Below are positions 14,918 to 25,000 of a stretch of DNA of 64,000 bases, piece after piece. Source of the stretch: Plantactinospora sp040120695 (GTDB lineage: Bacteria; Actinomycetota; Actinomycetes; Mycobacteriales; Micromonosporaceae). The notes beneath the pieces are model-generated. The model was not told the origin of the DNA and ran no database searches. It worked only from the letters and a program-made list of their open reading frames with translations. Location: contig NZ_JBEEAC010000026.1 in assembly GCF_040120695.1 (NCBI RefSeq), positions 21,490 to 85,489 on the forward strand, written 5' to 3'. Position 1 is the first letter of the stretch. Each line of letters starts with the position of its first letter. Both the position numbers and the translations under genes were made by a program.

Positions 14918-17029
14918 CTACCGGCCGGCGACGCCCAGCCGGTCGAGGATCCAGGCCGCGACGAACGCCTCCTCCCGCCAGGAGTCGTAGCGCCCGCTCG
15001 GGCCGCCGTGCCCGGCACCCATCTCCGTCTTGAGCAGGTACGACCCCTGTGGCGCGACGGCCCGGAGCCGGGCGATCCACTTCGCCGGCTCGTGGTAGAG
15101 CACCCGGGTGTCGTTCAGGCTGGTGACGGCGAGGATCGGCGGGTAGTCCTGCGCGGTGACGTTCTCGTACGGCGAGTACGACCTCATGTACGCGTACACC
15201 TCGGGGTCGGCCAGCGGGTTGCCCCACTCCTCCCACTCGGTGACGGTCAGCGGCAGCGACGGGTCGAGGATCGAGGTGAGCGGGTCGACGAACGGCACCT
15301 GCGCGACGATCCCGGCGAAGGCGTCGGGGGCGATGTTGGCCACCGCGCCCATCAGCAGCCCGCCGGCCGAGCCGCCCCGGGCGACCAGCCGGTCCGCCGA
15401 GGTCCAACCGGCCTTGACCAGGTGCCGGGCGCTGGCCACGAAGTCGGTGAAGGTGTTCTTCTTGGCCAGCAGTTTGCCGGTCTCGTACCAGCGACGACCC
15501 AGCTCGCCGCCGCCACGCACGTGCGCGATGGCGAAGACGACGCCCCGGTCCAGCAGGGAGAGCCGGGGGATGGAGAACCAGGGGTCCATGCTGGCCTCGT
15601 AGGAGCCGTAGCCGTAGAGGACGCACGGTGCCGAGCCGTCCCGGGGCGTGCCGACCCGGCAGACCAGCGAGATCGGCACCCGGGTCCCGTCGTCGGCGAG
15701 CGCCCAGTCCCGGTGCTGCTCGTAGTCGGCCGGGTCGAAGTCGCCGAGCACCGGCTTCCGCTTGCGCAGCACCATCTCCCTGGTGACCAGGTCGTAGTCG
15801 TAGACCGAGTCGGGAGTGGTCAGCGAGGCGTAGTGCAGCCGGACGGTGGTGGTCTGGTACTCGGGGTTGCTGTCCAGCCCGACGTTGTAGAGCGGCTCCG
15901 GGAAGTCGATGTCGTACGACTCGGTGCTGCCCACCGGCAGCACCCGGATCCCGGTCAGCCCGGCCGTGCGCAGCGACACCACGATGTGGTTGGCGAAGGC
16001 GTCGACCGCCTCCAGCCGGGTGCCCGGTTCGTGTTCGATCATCGGCACCCAGTCCCCGGGCGCGTCCGCCGAGGTGTACGCCAGCGCGAAGTCCTCCGCG
16101 CCGTCGTTGTGCAGGATCAGAAAACGCCCCTGGCCGGCGGAGCCGGCGCGGTGACCGTGGTGCTCGATCGAGTATTCGACACCCTGCCGGCGGGGCGCGA
16201 TCACCGCCGGCTCGCCGGTCGGGTTGCCGGCCGGGATGACCCGTACCTCGCTGGTGATCTTGCTGTGCGAGTCGATGACGATGAAGTTCTCCGAGCGGGT
16301 CAGCCCGACACCGACCCAGAACCGCTCGTCGTCCTCCTGGTAGACGATCTCGTCGGCGTCCGCCGCCGTGCCGACGGTGTGCCGCCACACCCGGTAGGGC
16401 CGCCAGACCTCGTCCACGGTCAGATAGAACAGTGTGGAGCCGTCGGCCGACCAGGCGCTGCCGTAGAACGTGTTCGGCACCTCGTCGGCGAGCACCTCAC
16501 CGGTGGCCAGGTCCTTGACCCGCAGGGTGAACCGCTCGTCGCCGGCGAAGTCGGTGGAGTAGGCGAGCCAGCGCCCGTCCGGGCTGATGTCGAAGGTGCC
16601 GAGCGCGAAGAAGTCGTGCCCCCGCGCCAGCGCGTTGCCGTCGAGCAGGATCTCCTCGCCGGGCAGCGGTGCGCCGTCGGACGGCATCGGCGGTGCCGTC
16701 TCGCCGTCCCGGACCGCCCGGCGGCAGTGGATGCCGTACTGCTCGCCTTCGACCGTCCGGGTGTAGTACCAGTGGCCGTTCTTGCGGGTCGGTACCGATA
16801 GATCGGTTTCTTTGGTCCGCCGCTTCGTCTCGTTGAACAGCGCCTCCCGCAACAGACCGAGTCGGGCTGTGGTCCGCTCGGTGTGGGCGTTCTCCGCGGT
16901 GAGGTAACCGATCGTGTCCGGGTCGTCCCTGTCGGCGAGCCAGGCGTACTCGTCGATCACCGTGTCGCCGTGGTGGGTGCGCTCGGTCGGCAGCCGCTTG
17001 GCGACGGGGGCGGTCGTCTCAGAGGTCAC
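14918..17029 (-). CDS. ptrB: S9 family serine peptidase, oligopeptidase B-like
   Basis: A 703-residue cytoplasmic peptidase of normal length for the family. The N-terminal two thirds form a seven-bladed propeller (about 70-410). The alpha/beta-hydrolase domain has the nucleophile in RGGSAGGLLMG (Ser near 554), the acid in TSLNDTRVL, and the His in GAGHGGPSGR. VLYGYGSYEASMDPWFS and HVRGGGELGRRWYE are the usual oligopeptidase B signatures. It should cleave short peptides after Lys or Arg. The start is GTG 17029, giving MTSETTAP; no other start fits better. The gene is monocistronic and divergent from the flavoprotein gene. Confidence 0.93.
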   Translation of the reverse strand: MTSETTAPVAKRLPTERTHHGDTVIDEYAWLADRDDPDTIGYLTAENAHTERTTARLGLLREALFNETKRRTKETDLSVPTRKNGHWYYTRTVEGEQYGIHCRRAVRDGETAPPMPSDGAPLPGEEILLDGNALARGHDFFALGTFDISPDGRWLAYSTDFAGDERFTLRVKDLATGEVLADEVPNTFYGSAWSADGSTLFYLTVDEVWRPYRVWRHTVGTAADADEIVYQEDDERFWVGVGLTRSENFIVIDSHSKITSEVRVIPAGNPTGEPAVIAPRRQGVEYSIEHHGHRAGSAGQGRFLILHNDGAEDFALAYTSADAPGDWVPMIEHEPGTRLEAVDAFANHIVVSLRTAGLTGIRVLPVGSTESYDIDFPEPLYNVGLDSNPEYQTTTVRLHYASLTTPDSVYDYDLVTREMVLRKRKPVLGDFDPADYEQHRDWALADDGTRVPISLVCRVGTPRDGSAPCVLYGYGSYEASMDPWFSIPRLSLLDRGVVFAIAHVRGGGELGRRWYETGKLLAKKNTFTDFVASARHLVKAGWTSADRLVARGGSAGGLLMGAVANIAPDAFAGIVAQVPFVDPLTSILDPSLPLTVTEWEEWGNPLADPEVYAYMRSYSPYENVTAQDYPPILAVTSLNDTRVLYHEPAKWIARLRAVAPQGSYLLKTEMGAGHGGPSGRYDSWREEAFVAAWILDRLGVAGR

Positions 17030-17100
17030 CCGGTCACGTTACCCGGCAGCACCTGCCGGAGGGCGGCCCGGTGCGACCCGGCGTTGCCGAAAATTAGCAC

Positions 17101-18639
17101 ATGTGTACGATGACAAAGGTGGGGGAGATCTCAATAGAACGCAGGGGCGCTGACATCGCGCGGCGACTGGCCGACATCTGCGGTGCCCACTTCGCGCGGC
17201 CGGCGGGGGCGGCCGACGGAGTGGCCGGCGCGGCGGCCCGCTGGGTCGCGGCCCCGGGCAATCCGGAGGCGGTGACCGAGGTGGTCCGGCTGGCCGCCGC
17301 GCACGACCTCTCGGTGGTCGCCCGGGGTGCCGGCACCAAACTGGACTGGGGCATGCCTCCGTCGCAGGTCGACATCGTGCTGGATACCGGGCGGCTCGCC
17401 GGGGTCTGGCAGCAGCCGGAGGACGAACTGGTGGCCGAGATCGGGGCCGGCACACCGCTCCGGGCCGCCGAGGCGATCCTGGAGCGGACCGGGCGTCGGC
17501 TGCCGATCGACGTGCCCTCGGTCGGCGCCACCGTCGGTGGCGTGGTCGCGACCGACGAGAGCGGCCCGCTCCGGCACCTGCACGGCCGGCCCTGCGACCA
17601 GCTCGTCGGGGTGAGCTACGTCGACGCCTTCGGGGTGCTCGCGCACGCCCGGGCCGGGTCGTCCGGCCGTCCCGGTGAGCGGGCCGTGCCGGCGGATCCG
17701 GACGTCACCCGGCTGCTCTGCGGGTCGCAGGGCGCGCTCGGCGTGCTGGTCTCGGCGACCCTGCGGGTGCAGCCGATCCCGGCGAGCCGGGCGTGGGTGC
17801 TCCGGTCGGTCTGGACCCCGCTGGAGGTGCACGACCTGGTCCGGGCCGTCCTCGGCGCGGACCTGCGGCCGACCGCGATCGAGGTGGACCTGCCCGGCGG
17901 TCGGGCACCGGCGGCCGGCCGGGCCGTCCGGAGCCTCGGCTCCGCCGGGCACCTTCCGCCGGACGGGCCGGGTGTCACGGGGGCACCCGGTCCGCGAGGC
18001 TGGTTCGAGACTCCCGGCCGGTCCGGCGTGCCCGGCCGTCCCTCCGGCGCCGGCGGGTCCGGCACGGGCTGGTCCGGTGAGCGGGGCCGGGCCGGGCCCG
18101 GTCGCGGCACCGGGGGGCGCGGCGGGAGCGGTGAGCCCGGCGCCGGCACCCTCGGCGTGCTGATCGAGGGCGGACCGGCGGAGGTGGCCGAGCGGACGGC
18201 CCGGTTGACCACGCTGCTCGGCGGTGACGCCCGGGCGGTCGGCACGGCGCCTGGCTGGTGGCGCCGCTACCCGTTCCGGCCCGACCAGGTGGCGCTGCGC
18301 ATCGAGGTGCCGATCGGCGACCTGCACGCCGCCGTCTACGCGCTGCGGGACGCCGCCGGGGCACCCGTGCCGGTTCGCGGCTCGGCCGGGCTCGGTGTCG
18401 TGCACGCCGCGCTGCCGGCCGACTCGGCACCGGAGCGGGTCGGCGCCATCCTGGACGGCGTACGTGCGGTGCTACGGGCCCGCTCCGGCCGCTGCGTGGT
18501 GGTCGCCGCTCCGGCCCGGATCCGCGAGGCGGTGGACCTCTGGGGCGAACTGCCCGACCTGCCGATGCTGCGCCGGGTCAAGGAGCGGTTCGATCCGGCC
18601 CGACGACTCGCCCCCGGACGCTACCCGGGCGGCATCTGA
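17101..18639 (+). CDS. FAD-binding oxidoreductase, GlcE-like, with Gly/Pro-rich insert
   Basis: A 512-residue protein with a PCMH-type FAD-binding domain (about 40-215: VVARGAGTKLDWG, VPSVGATVGGVVATDESGP, GSQGALGVLVSATLRV) and the C-terminal cap of glycolate oxidase subunit GlcE relatives, ending in VKERFDPARRLAPGRY. Such proteins oxidise 2-hydroxy acids, usually with GlcD and GlcF partners, which are absent nearby. Residues about 276-347 are an unusual low-complexity Gly/Pro/Arg-rich insert inside the cap. ATGs at 17101 and 17110 and a GTG at 17119 are possible starts, none with a clear ribosome site; I give the first. The substrate is unknown. Confidence 0.82.
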   Translation: MCTMTKVGEISIERRGADIARRLADICGAHFARPAGAADGVAGAAARWVAAPGNPEAVTEVVRLAAAHDLSVVARGAGTKLDWGMPPSQVDIVLDTGRLAGVWQQPEDELVAEIGAGTPLRAAEAILERTGRRLPIDVPSVGATVGGVVATDESGPLRHLHGRPCDQLVGVSYVDAFGVLAHARAGSSGRPGERAVPADPDVTRLLCGSQGALGVLVSATLRVQPIPASRAWVLRSVWTPLEVHDLVRAVLGADLRPTAIEVDLPGGRAPAAGRAVRSLGSAGHLPPDGPGVTGAPGPRGWFETPGRSGVPGRPSGAGGSGTGWSGERGRAGPGRGTGGRGGSGEPGAGTLGVLIEGGPAEVAERTARLTTLLGGDARAVGTAPGWWRRYPFRPDQVALRIEVPIGDLHAAVYALRDAAGAPVPVRGSAGLGVVHAALPADSAPERVGAILDGVRAVLRARSGRCVVVAAPARIREAVDLWGELPDLPMLRRVKERFDPARRLAPGRYPGGI

Positions 18640-18656
18640 CCCCTGGGCGGGGGTGC

Positions 18657-18692
18657 GCCCGGCCCGGTCGGTGGGTACCGACCGGGCCGGGC
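18657..18692. terminator. Bidirectional hairpin terminator
   Basis: A perfect 16-bp stem (18657-18672 and 18677-18692) with loop GGGT. It lies exactly between the convergent flavoprotein and M23 peptidase genes and can serve both. Confidence 0.88.
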
Positions 18693-18698
18693 CTGGGC

Positions 18699-19484
18699 TC
18701 AGCAGTTCGGCACCCCGGGCAACTGTGCGGCGGGATGGTCGATGTAGATGTTGGTGATGAAGCCGTTCTGGTCCCGCAACCGGGACCACCAGTTGTTGGT
18801 GTAGCCCTCGGCGACCACCGTGTCGCCCTGCTTCTGGCAGAGCACGTAGACCAGCGTGGGGCCGGCCAGGGCGGTCACCGTGGGCGCGCTGAGCCGGGCG
18901 TCGGCGCGTACCCGTACTCCGCTGCCCCAGGTCCAGAAGGCGGCGCCGCCGCCACAGCCGTTGTCACTGGTCAGGTGCCGTTGGTGGTACGAACCGGGAT
19001 AGGGTGCCAGCGATCCGCCGTTGATCACGATGGTCTGCCCGACCCCGTTGTAGAGCTGCTCGTAGTGGATGTGCGCCCCGGTCGAGTTACCGGTGCTGCC
19101 GGTGGTGCCGATCTGCTGGCCCTGGCCGACGGTGGCGCCGTCGGGCACCGAGAACGCGGCGAGGTGGAAGTAGTACGTCGTCCAGCCGCCACCATGGTTG
19201 ATCACGATGTAGTTGCCGGCGCCGCCCGCCTGGTAGTAGCGCCGGGCGGTGCCGGCCGCGGAGGCGAGCACCGGGGTGCCGGCGGTGGCGCCGCCGTCGG
19301 AGCGGACGAAGTCGAGCGCGAGGCGTACCTCGGCGCTGTGGTGGCTGTAGGTCCAGCGCTGTCCACAGGGGAACGGCGCCTTGAAGACCGGGGCGGCGTG
19401 CGCCGGGGTGGCCGCCACCAGCGTCGCGGCGAGCGTGGTGCAGACGGTTGCCGTGAGGGCGAGAAGTAACCGGATCGATCGCAA
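18699..19484 (-). CDS. Secreted M23-family metallopeptidase (LytM-like)
   Basis: A 261-residue secreted protein. The signal peptide ends around AHA (about residue 30). The LytM domain shows HHSAEVRLALDFVRSDGG, the start of the zinc site, and GAHIHYEQLY, the HxH motif. Some first-site residues are atypical: the usual HxGxD appears as AEVRLALD. After about residue 180 comes an SH3-like segment (SGVRVRADARLSAPTVTAL) that probably binds the wall. It would cleave peptidoglycan cross-links or other peptides. The start is TTG 19484 with GGAAGGA upstream. Confidence 0.87.
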   Translation of the reverse strand: MRSIRLLLALTATVCTTLAATLVAATPAHAAPVFKAPFPCGQRWTYSHHSAEVRLALDFVRSDGGATAGTPVLASAAGTARRYYQAGGAGNYIVINHGGGWTTYYFHLAAFSVPDGATVGQGQQIGTTGSTGNSTGAHIHYEQLYNGVGQTIVINGGSLAPYPGSYHQRHLTSDNGCGGGAAFWTWGSGVRVRADARLSAPTVTALAGPTLVYVLCQKQGDTVVAEGYTNNWWSRLRDQNGFITNIYIDHPAAQLPGVPNC

Positions 19485-19640
19485 GGGTTCCGTCCTTCCC
19501 TGGGCGGGGGTTAGGGAACGGCCGGCCTTCGCGTACGCAAGGGAATGCTATCCACGCACTCGACGCATGTAAATACTTAACTTAACGAATGTTCAGTCGT
19601 GAAGGTTTTCTCCAAGCACTCTGGTGCGGGGCGGGTGTGG

Positions 19641-21755
19641 TCAGCCGGTCGCGTCGTTGCGCAGCACCAGGATGGCGATGTCGTCCCGGGGCGACTCGAC
19701 CGAGAAGTTGATCGCCGCGGCGCGCAACCGGGCGGCCAGCACCTCCGCCGAGTAACCGGCCAGCGGCGCCGCCGCGTCCCGCAACCGCTCGACGCCGAAG
19801 AGTTCCCGGCCGCGCCGCCGTTCGGTCACCCCGTCGGTGTAGAAGACCAGTGCGTCACCGGGGCCGAGCCGCACCTCCGTGACCGGCGAGGTGATCGAGT
19901 CGAGCAGGCCGAGCGCGGTACCTCCGGAACCCACGAACGACGTCCGCCCGTCGGCTCGGACCAGCACCGGCCGGTCGTGGCCGGCCAGATAGAGCGAGAC
20001 GGTGAGCCGGCCGGTCGGGTCCCGGTCCACGGCGGCCAGCGCCAGCGTGCAGTACCGGCCGCCACCCCGTTCCACCAGCGTGCCGTTGAGTCGGGCCAGC
20101 GCCTCCGGCAGGGGCTTGCCGTCGCCGACCAGGACCCGGATCACGTCCCGGACCAGGCCGGTCACCGTCGCCGCCTGAACGCCCTTGCCGGAGACGTCCC
20201 CGACCACCACCAGCCAGCGATCCTCGGCCAGCGGTACGACGTCGTAGAAGTCACCGCCGACCTCCGCCGCGTCCCCGGTCGGCACGTACTCGGCGGCGAA
20301 CCCGATGCCGTCCACCACCGGCAGCACCGGCGGCAGCAGCGACTGCTGGAGGGTGTGTGCCACCTTCCGCCGCTCGTCGTGGATCCGGGCGTTCTCGATG
20401 GCCAGCCCCGCCCGCCGGGCCACGTCCTCCAGTACGGCGATCTCGTCCGGATCGTGCCGGTGCCGCTGGTGTCGGCCGACCGCGAGGGTGCCGAGCCGCT
20501 GCCCCCGGGCGACCAGCGGGATGGCGAAGCCGTCCATCGGGGCGCCGATCGGCACCTGTCCCTGGCTGCGGGACGCCTCGCGCAGCCGGGACTGCACCGA
20601 CTCCGGGCCCTCCTCGGAGAGCATCTTGTGCAGCTGTGGCAGCACCGCCTCGTCGGCGTGGGTGGCCGAGGCCAGTTTCAACCGTCCCCACTCGTCGGTG
20701 ACGTGCACCGCGCACCACTGCCCCAGCCGGGGCACCACGAGCTGCGGAATCAGCGCCATCGTCAGCTCGACGTCGAGCGACTGGGCGAGCAGTTCGCTCG
20801 CCTCGGCGAGGAAGGTCAGCCAGGTCTGCCGGCGCACGTCGGCCCGACGCAGCCGGTCGTTCTCCAGGTGCAGGGAGAGCCGCTCGGCGACCAGCGCGGC
20901 GAGTGGGCGGGCGTACCCGGAGGGGGCCGCGTCGAGCTCCAGCTCCCCGGCGTACGGCCGATGCACGGTCAACGGCACCCGGATCAGCTCGTCGCCGGCG
21001 CGGGGCTGCCGGCCGTACCGGGCCAGCAGTTGCCAGCCCGCGCCGTCGCCCCGGTCCAGACGTACCGCCCCGCCGGCCGCGCCGACCATGTCGCCGAGCC
21101 GGACCAGCAGGTCGGCGGCGAAGTTGGGCAGCGGGTCGTCGGCGTACGGGTCCGGGACGGTCTGCATCAACGCGCTCATCGCCCCGGCGCTCGGCGCGGA
21201 CGGGCCGGGTGGGCCGGTGATGCCGCTGATGGCGCCGGTGACGCCGCTGATGGCGACGGCCTGCGCCGCCTCCAGCGGGTACTGCACCGGGCCGGCCCGG
21301 CCCTTGCGGTCGAGCCGGAACCAGACACCCTTGCCGGTGGCCTGGTGTGTGGTGCCCCACCGGCTGGCGAAGTGGTCGACCAGGAGCAGTCCGCGGCCCC
21401 GCTCGGACACCTGCGAGATGTCCGTCAGGTCGTTTCTGGGCCGGGCCGTCACGTCCTCGATCGGTCCGGCCGCGAAGTCGGAGACCGTCACCGTCAGGCC
21501 CGAGGCGTCCGCCACGACCTCGATGTCCAGTTCGGTGCGGGCGTGTTCCACCGCGTTGGTGGAGAGTTCGGTGGTGAGCAGCAGCGCCTCGTTGAGCAGT
21601 TCCTCAAGGCCGGCCTCGTCCAGCACCGACCGGACCAGGGCGCGGGCAGCCGCCGGGGTACGCCGGTCGGCGGGTAGCCGAACCCGGCGCAGCTGATCGC
21701 CCGTGCCCCCGGTGGACGCTCCGCCGGTGCCCGTGCCGCCCGCCTCCGCTGACAC
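19641..21755 (-). CDS. osaC: OsaC-like regulator: GHKL ATPase, GAF domains, PP2C phosphatase
   Basis: A 704-residue soluble protein. Residues about 20-150 form a GHKL ATPase like RsbW/SpoIIAB (N box TTELSTNAVEHAR; SERGRGLLLVDHFA). Two GAF-like regions follow (about 190-300 and 310-470), then a SpoIIE-type PP2C phosphatase (about 480-704) with GGDFYDVV, VGDVSGKG and FYTDGVTERR holding the metal-binding Asp residues. The same kinase-sensor-phosphatase plan is known for OsaC of S. coelicolor, which restrains SigB after osmotic stress. It diverges from the OsaA-like gene 330 bp away. I chose GTG 21755 (GGAGG 9 bases upstream) over the 91-codon longer frame. Symbol by analogy of architecture and locus. 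Confidence 0.82.
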   Translation of the reverse strand: MSAEAGGTGTGGASTGGTGDQLRRVRLPADRRTPAAARALVRSVLDEAGLEELLNEALLLTTELSTNAVEHARTELDIEVVADASGLTVTVSDFAAGPIEDVTARPRNDLTDISQVSERGRGLLLVDHFASRWGTTHQATGKGVWFRLDRKGRAGPVQYPLEAAQAVAISGVTGAISGITGPPGPSAPSAGAMSALMQTVPDPYADDPLPNFAADLLVRLGDMVGAAGGAVRLDRGDGAGWQLLARYGRQPRAGDELIRVPLTVHRPYAGELELDAAPSGYARPLAALVAERLSLHLENDRLRRADVRRQTWLTFLAEASELLAQSLDVELTMALIPQLVVPRLGQWCAVHVTDEWGRLKLASATHADEAVLPQLHKMLSEEGPESVQSRLREASRSQGQVPIGAPMDGFAIPLVARGQRLGTLAVGRHQRHRHDPDEIAVLEDVARRAGLAIENARIHDERRKVAHTLQQSLLPPVLPVVDGIGFAAEYVPTGDAAEVGGDFYDVVPLAEDRWLVVVGDVSGKGVQAATVTGLVRDVIRVLVGDGKPLPEALARLNGTLVERGGGRYCTLALAAVDRDPTGRLTVSLYLAGHDRPVLVRADGRTSFVGSGGTALGLLDSITSPVTEVRLGPGDALVFYTDGVTERRRGRELFGVERLRDAAAPLAGYSAEVLAARLRAAAINFSVESPRDDIAILVLRNDATG

Positions 21756-22085
21756 CCTTCGTATCCTCCGCCGATCCGAGATCCAGGCCACCCTATCCGG
21801 GCCGGCCACGCCCGTGCCCGGTCGCGGCTCAGGGCGGTCCGAGCGGGGCCGCGCTAGGCTGGGCCCTGCCCAAGTTGACCGTTCTGCCCGCTTTACCTCG
21901 TGGCCTGTCCCACCGGCGGCCGCTGGTGTGCGTCGAGGGTGGCATCGGATGGACGAAAGGCACAATGATGGGTGTGGCCGCCGCCCGAGCGGAACCATCC
22001 GGACCGGCGGAGCGGATTCGCCGACCACCTGGCGGCGCGGGCCGGCCGGGCTGGCCCACCTCCTTCGAAACCTGAGCGAGGAACG
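21756..22085. promoter_or_regulatory. Divergent intergenic region between osaC-like and osaA-like genes
   Basis: These 330 bp contain no convincing gene; the frames that cross it are upstream extensions of the two flanking genes. It must carry both promoters. I note TAGGCT at 21854-21859 and a TTGACC on the plus strand near 21876, but no spacing that makes a firm pair. GAGCGAGGAACG precedes the osaA-like ATG. Confidence 0.4.
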
Positions 22086-25000
22086 ATGACCACGGCGAAA
22101 CAGATCTCTGCCGAGGAGCGGTCCGCCGCCGAGGACGCGGTGCTGCTCAGCGAGCTCGTCGACGCGCTGCGGCGGGTCCGTCGCGGCGATCTGAAGGCCC
22201 GGCTACCGCGCCGGGCCGGTGTCGCGGGCGAGGTGGCGGACGCCTTCAACGAGGTGGTTTCGGTCCAGGAGCGGCAGCACCTCGACCTGCGCCGGATCAG
22301 CCGGACCGTCGGTCGGGACGGCCGGCTCACCGAGCGGCTGGACGAGGAGGGGCTGGACGGCTCCTGGGCCGAGGGACAGCGGGCGATCAACCAGCTCATC
22401 GACGATCTCGGCCGGCCGACCACCGAGATAGCCCGGGTCATCGCGGCGGTCGCCGACGGCGATCTCTCCCAGCACATGGCGCTGGAGATCGACGGCCGGC
22501 CGCTGCGCGGCGAGTACCTGCGGATCGGCCGCACGGTCAACACGATGGTCGACCAGCTCTCGTCCTTCTCCAACGAGGTGACCCGGGTGGCCCGGGAGGT
22601 CGGCACGGAGGGTGAGCTCGGCGGCCAGGCCGACGTACGCGGGGCCGCCGGCACCTGGAAGGACCTCACCGACTCGGTGAACACCATGGCGTCGAACCTG
22701 ACGTACCAGGTGCGGTCGATCTCGCAGGTGACCACGGCGATGGCCCGGGGAGACCTGTCGCAGAAGATCACCGTCTCGGCCAAGGGCGAGGTCGCCGAGC
22801 TGGCGCACACCATCAACGGGCTGACCGACACACTGCGGCTCTTCGCCGAGCAGGTGACCCGGGTCGCCCGGGAGGTCGGCACCGAGGGCAAGCTCGGCGG
22901 CCAGGCGGACGTGCCGAACGTGGCCGGCACCTGGAAGGACCTCACCGACAGCGTCAACTCGATGGCGTCGAACCTGACCGCGCAGGTGCGGAACATCGCC
23001 CAGGTGTCGACGGCGGTGGCCCGGGGTGACCTCAGCCAGAAGATCACGGTGGCCGCGCAGGGCGAGATCCTGGAGCTGAAGGACACCGTCAACACGATGG
23101 TGGACCAGCTCTCGTCGTTCGCCGACGAGGTGACCCGGGTGGCCCGGGAGGTCGGCATCGAGGGCAAGCTCGGCGGCCAGGCCCAGGTACGCGGCGTCTC
23201 CGGCACCTGGCGGGCACTGACGGAGAACGTCAACCAGCTCGCCGGCAACCTCACCTCGCAGGTCCGGAACATCTCCCAGGTCTCCACCGCGGTGGCCAAG
23301 GGTGACCTGTCGCAGAAGATCACCGTTGCCGCGCAGGGCGAGATCCTGGAGCTGAAGTCGACGGTGAACACGATGGTGGACCAGCTCTCGTCGTTTGCCG
23401 ACGAGGTGACCCGGGTGGCCCGGGAGGTGGGCACCGAGGGCAAGCTCGGCGGTCAGGCCGAGGTGAAGGGGGTCTCCGGCACCTGGCGCGATCTCACCGA
23501 CAACGTGAACTCGATGGCGTCGAACCTGACCGCCCAGGTCCGGAACATCGCCTCGGTCACCACGGCGGTGGCCAAGGGTGACCTGTCGCAGAAGATCACC
23601 GTCGACGCCCGGGGCGAGATCCTGGAGTTGAAGTCGACGGTGAACACGATGGTGGACCAGCTCTCGTCGTTCGCCGACGAGGTGACCCGGGTGGCCCGGG
23701 AGGTGGGCACCGAGGGCAAGCTCGGCGGTCAGGCCCAGGTACGCGGCGTGGCCGGCACCTGGCGGGACCTGACCGACAACGTGAACTCGATGGCGTCGAA
23801 CCTGACCGCGCAGGTGCGGAACATCGCCCAGGTGTCGACGGCGGTGGCCCGGGGTGACCTCAGCCAGAAGATCACCGTCGACGCGCAGGGCGAGATCCTG
23901 GAGCTCAAGCAGACGGTGAACACGATGGTCGACCAGCTCTCGTCCTTCGCCGACGAGGTGACCCGGGTGGCCCGGGAGGTCGGCACCGAGGGCAAGCTCG
24001 GCGGTCAGGCCCAGGTGAAGGGGGTCTCCGGCACCTGGCGGGACCTGACCGACAACGTGAACTCGATGGGCTCGAACCTGACCGCCCAGGTCCGGAACAT
24101 CGCCTCGGTCACCACGGCGGTGGCCCGGGGCGACCTGTCGCAGAAGATCACCGTGGACGCGCAGGGCGAGATCCTGGAGCTGAAGGACACCGTCAACACG
24201 ATGGTGGACCAGCTCTCCTCGTTCGCCCAGGAGCTGACCCGGGTCGGCCGGGAGGTCGGCGTCGAGGGCAAGCTCGGCGGTCAGGCCCAGGTGAAGGGGG
24301 TCTCCGGCACCTGGCGGGACATCACCGAGAACGTCAACCAGCTCGCCTCCACGCTGACCACCCAGCTCCGGGCGATCGCCCAGGTCTCCACGGCGGTCAC
24401 CACCGGCGACCTGACCCAGCGGATCGCCGTACAGGCCCAGGGCGAGGTCGCCGAGCTGAAGGACAACATCAACCAGATGATCGTCACGCTCCGGGAGACC
24501 ACCAAGAAGAACGCCGAGCAGGGCTGGCTCGACTCCAACCTGGCCCGGATCGGTGGCCTGCTCCAGGGGCAGCGCGACCTCGGCGAGGTCTGCCGCATGA
24601 TCATGACCGAGGTGACGCCGCTGGTCGACGCGCAGCTCGGCGCGTTCTTCCTGGCCGACACCGACGAGGCGGTGATGCGGCTGCGACTCACCGCCTCGTA
24701 CGGCTACGTGGCCCGGCACCACGACGTCACGTTCGGCCCCGGCGAGGGGCTGGTCGGGCAGGCCGCGCTCTCCCGGCGGACGATCCGGGTCGGTGCACCG
24801 CCGAACGGCAGCCTCACGGTCCGCTCCGGACTCGCCGCCACGCCCCCGGCCGACCTGGTGGTGCTGCCGGTGCTCTTCGAGGGCGAACTGCTCGGCGTCA
24901 TCGAGTTCGCCGGCGTCTCGCCCTTCTCCGACCTGCACCTGGCGTTCCTGGAGCGGCTGGTGCTCACCATCGGCATCGCGGTGAACACCATTCAGGCCAA

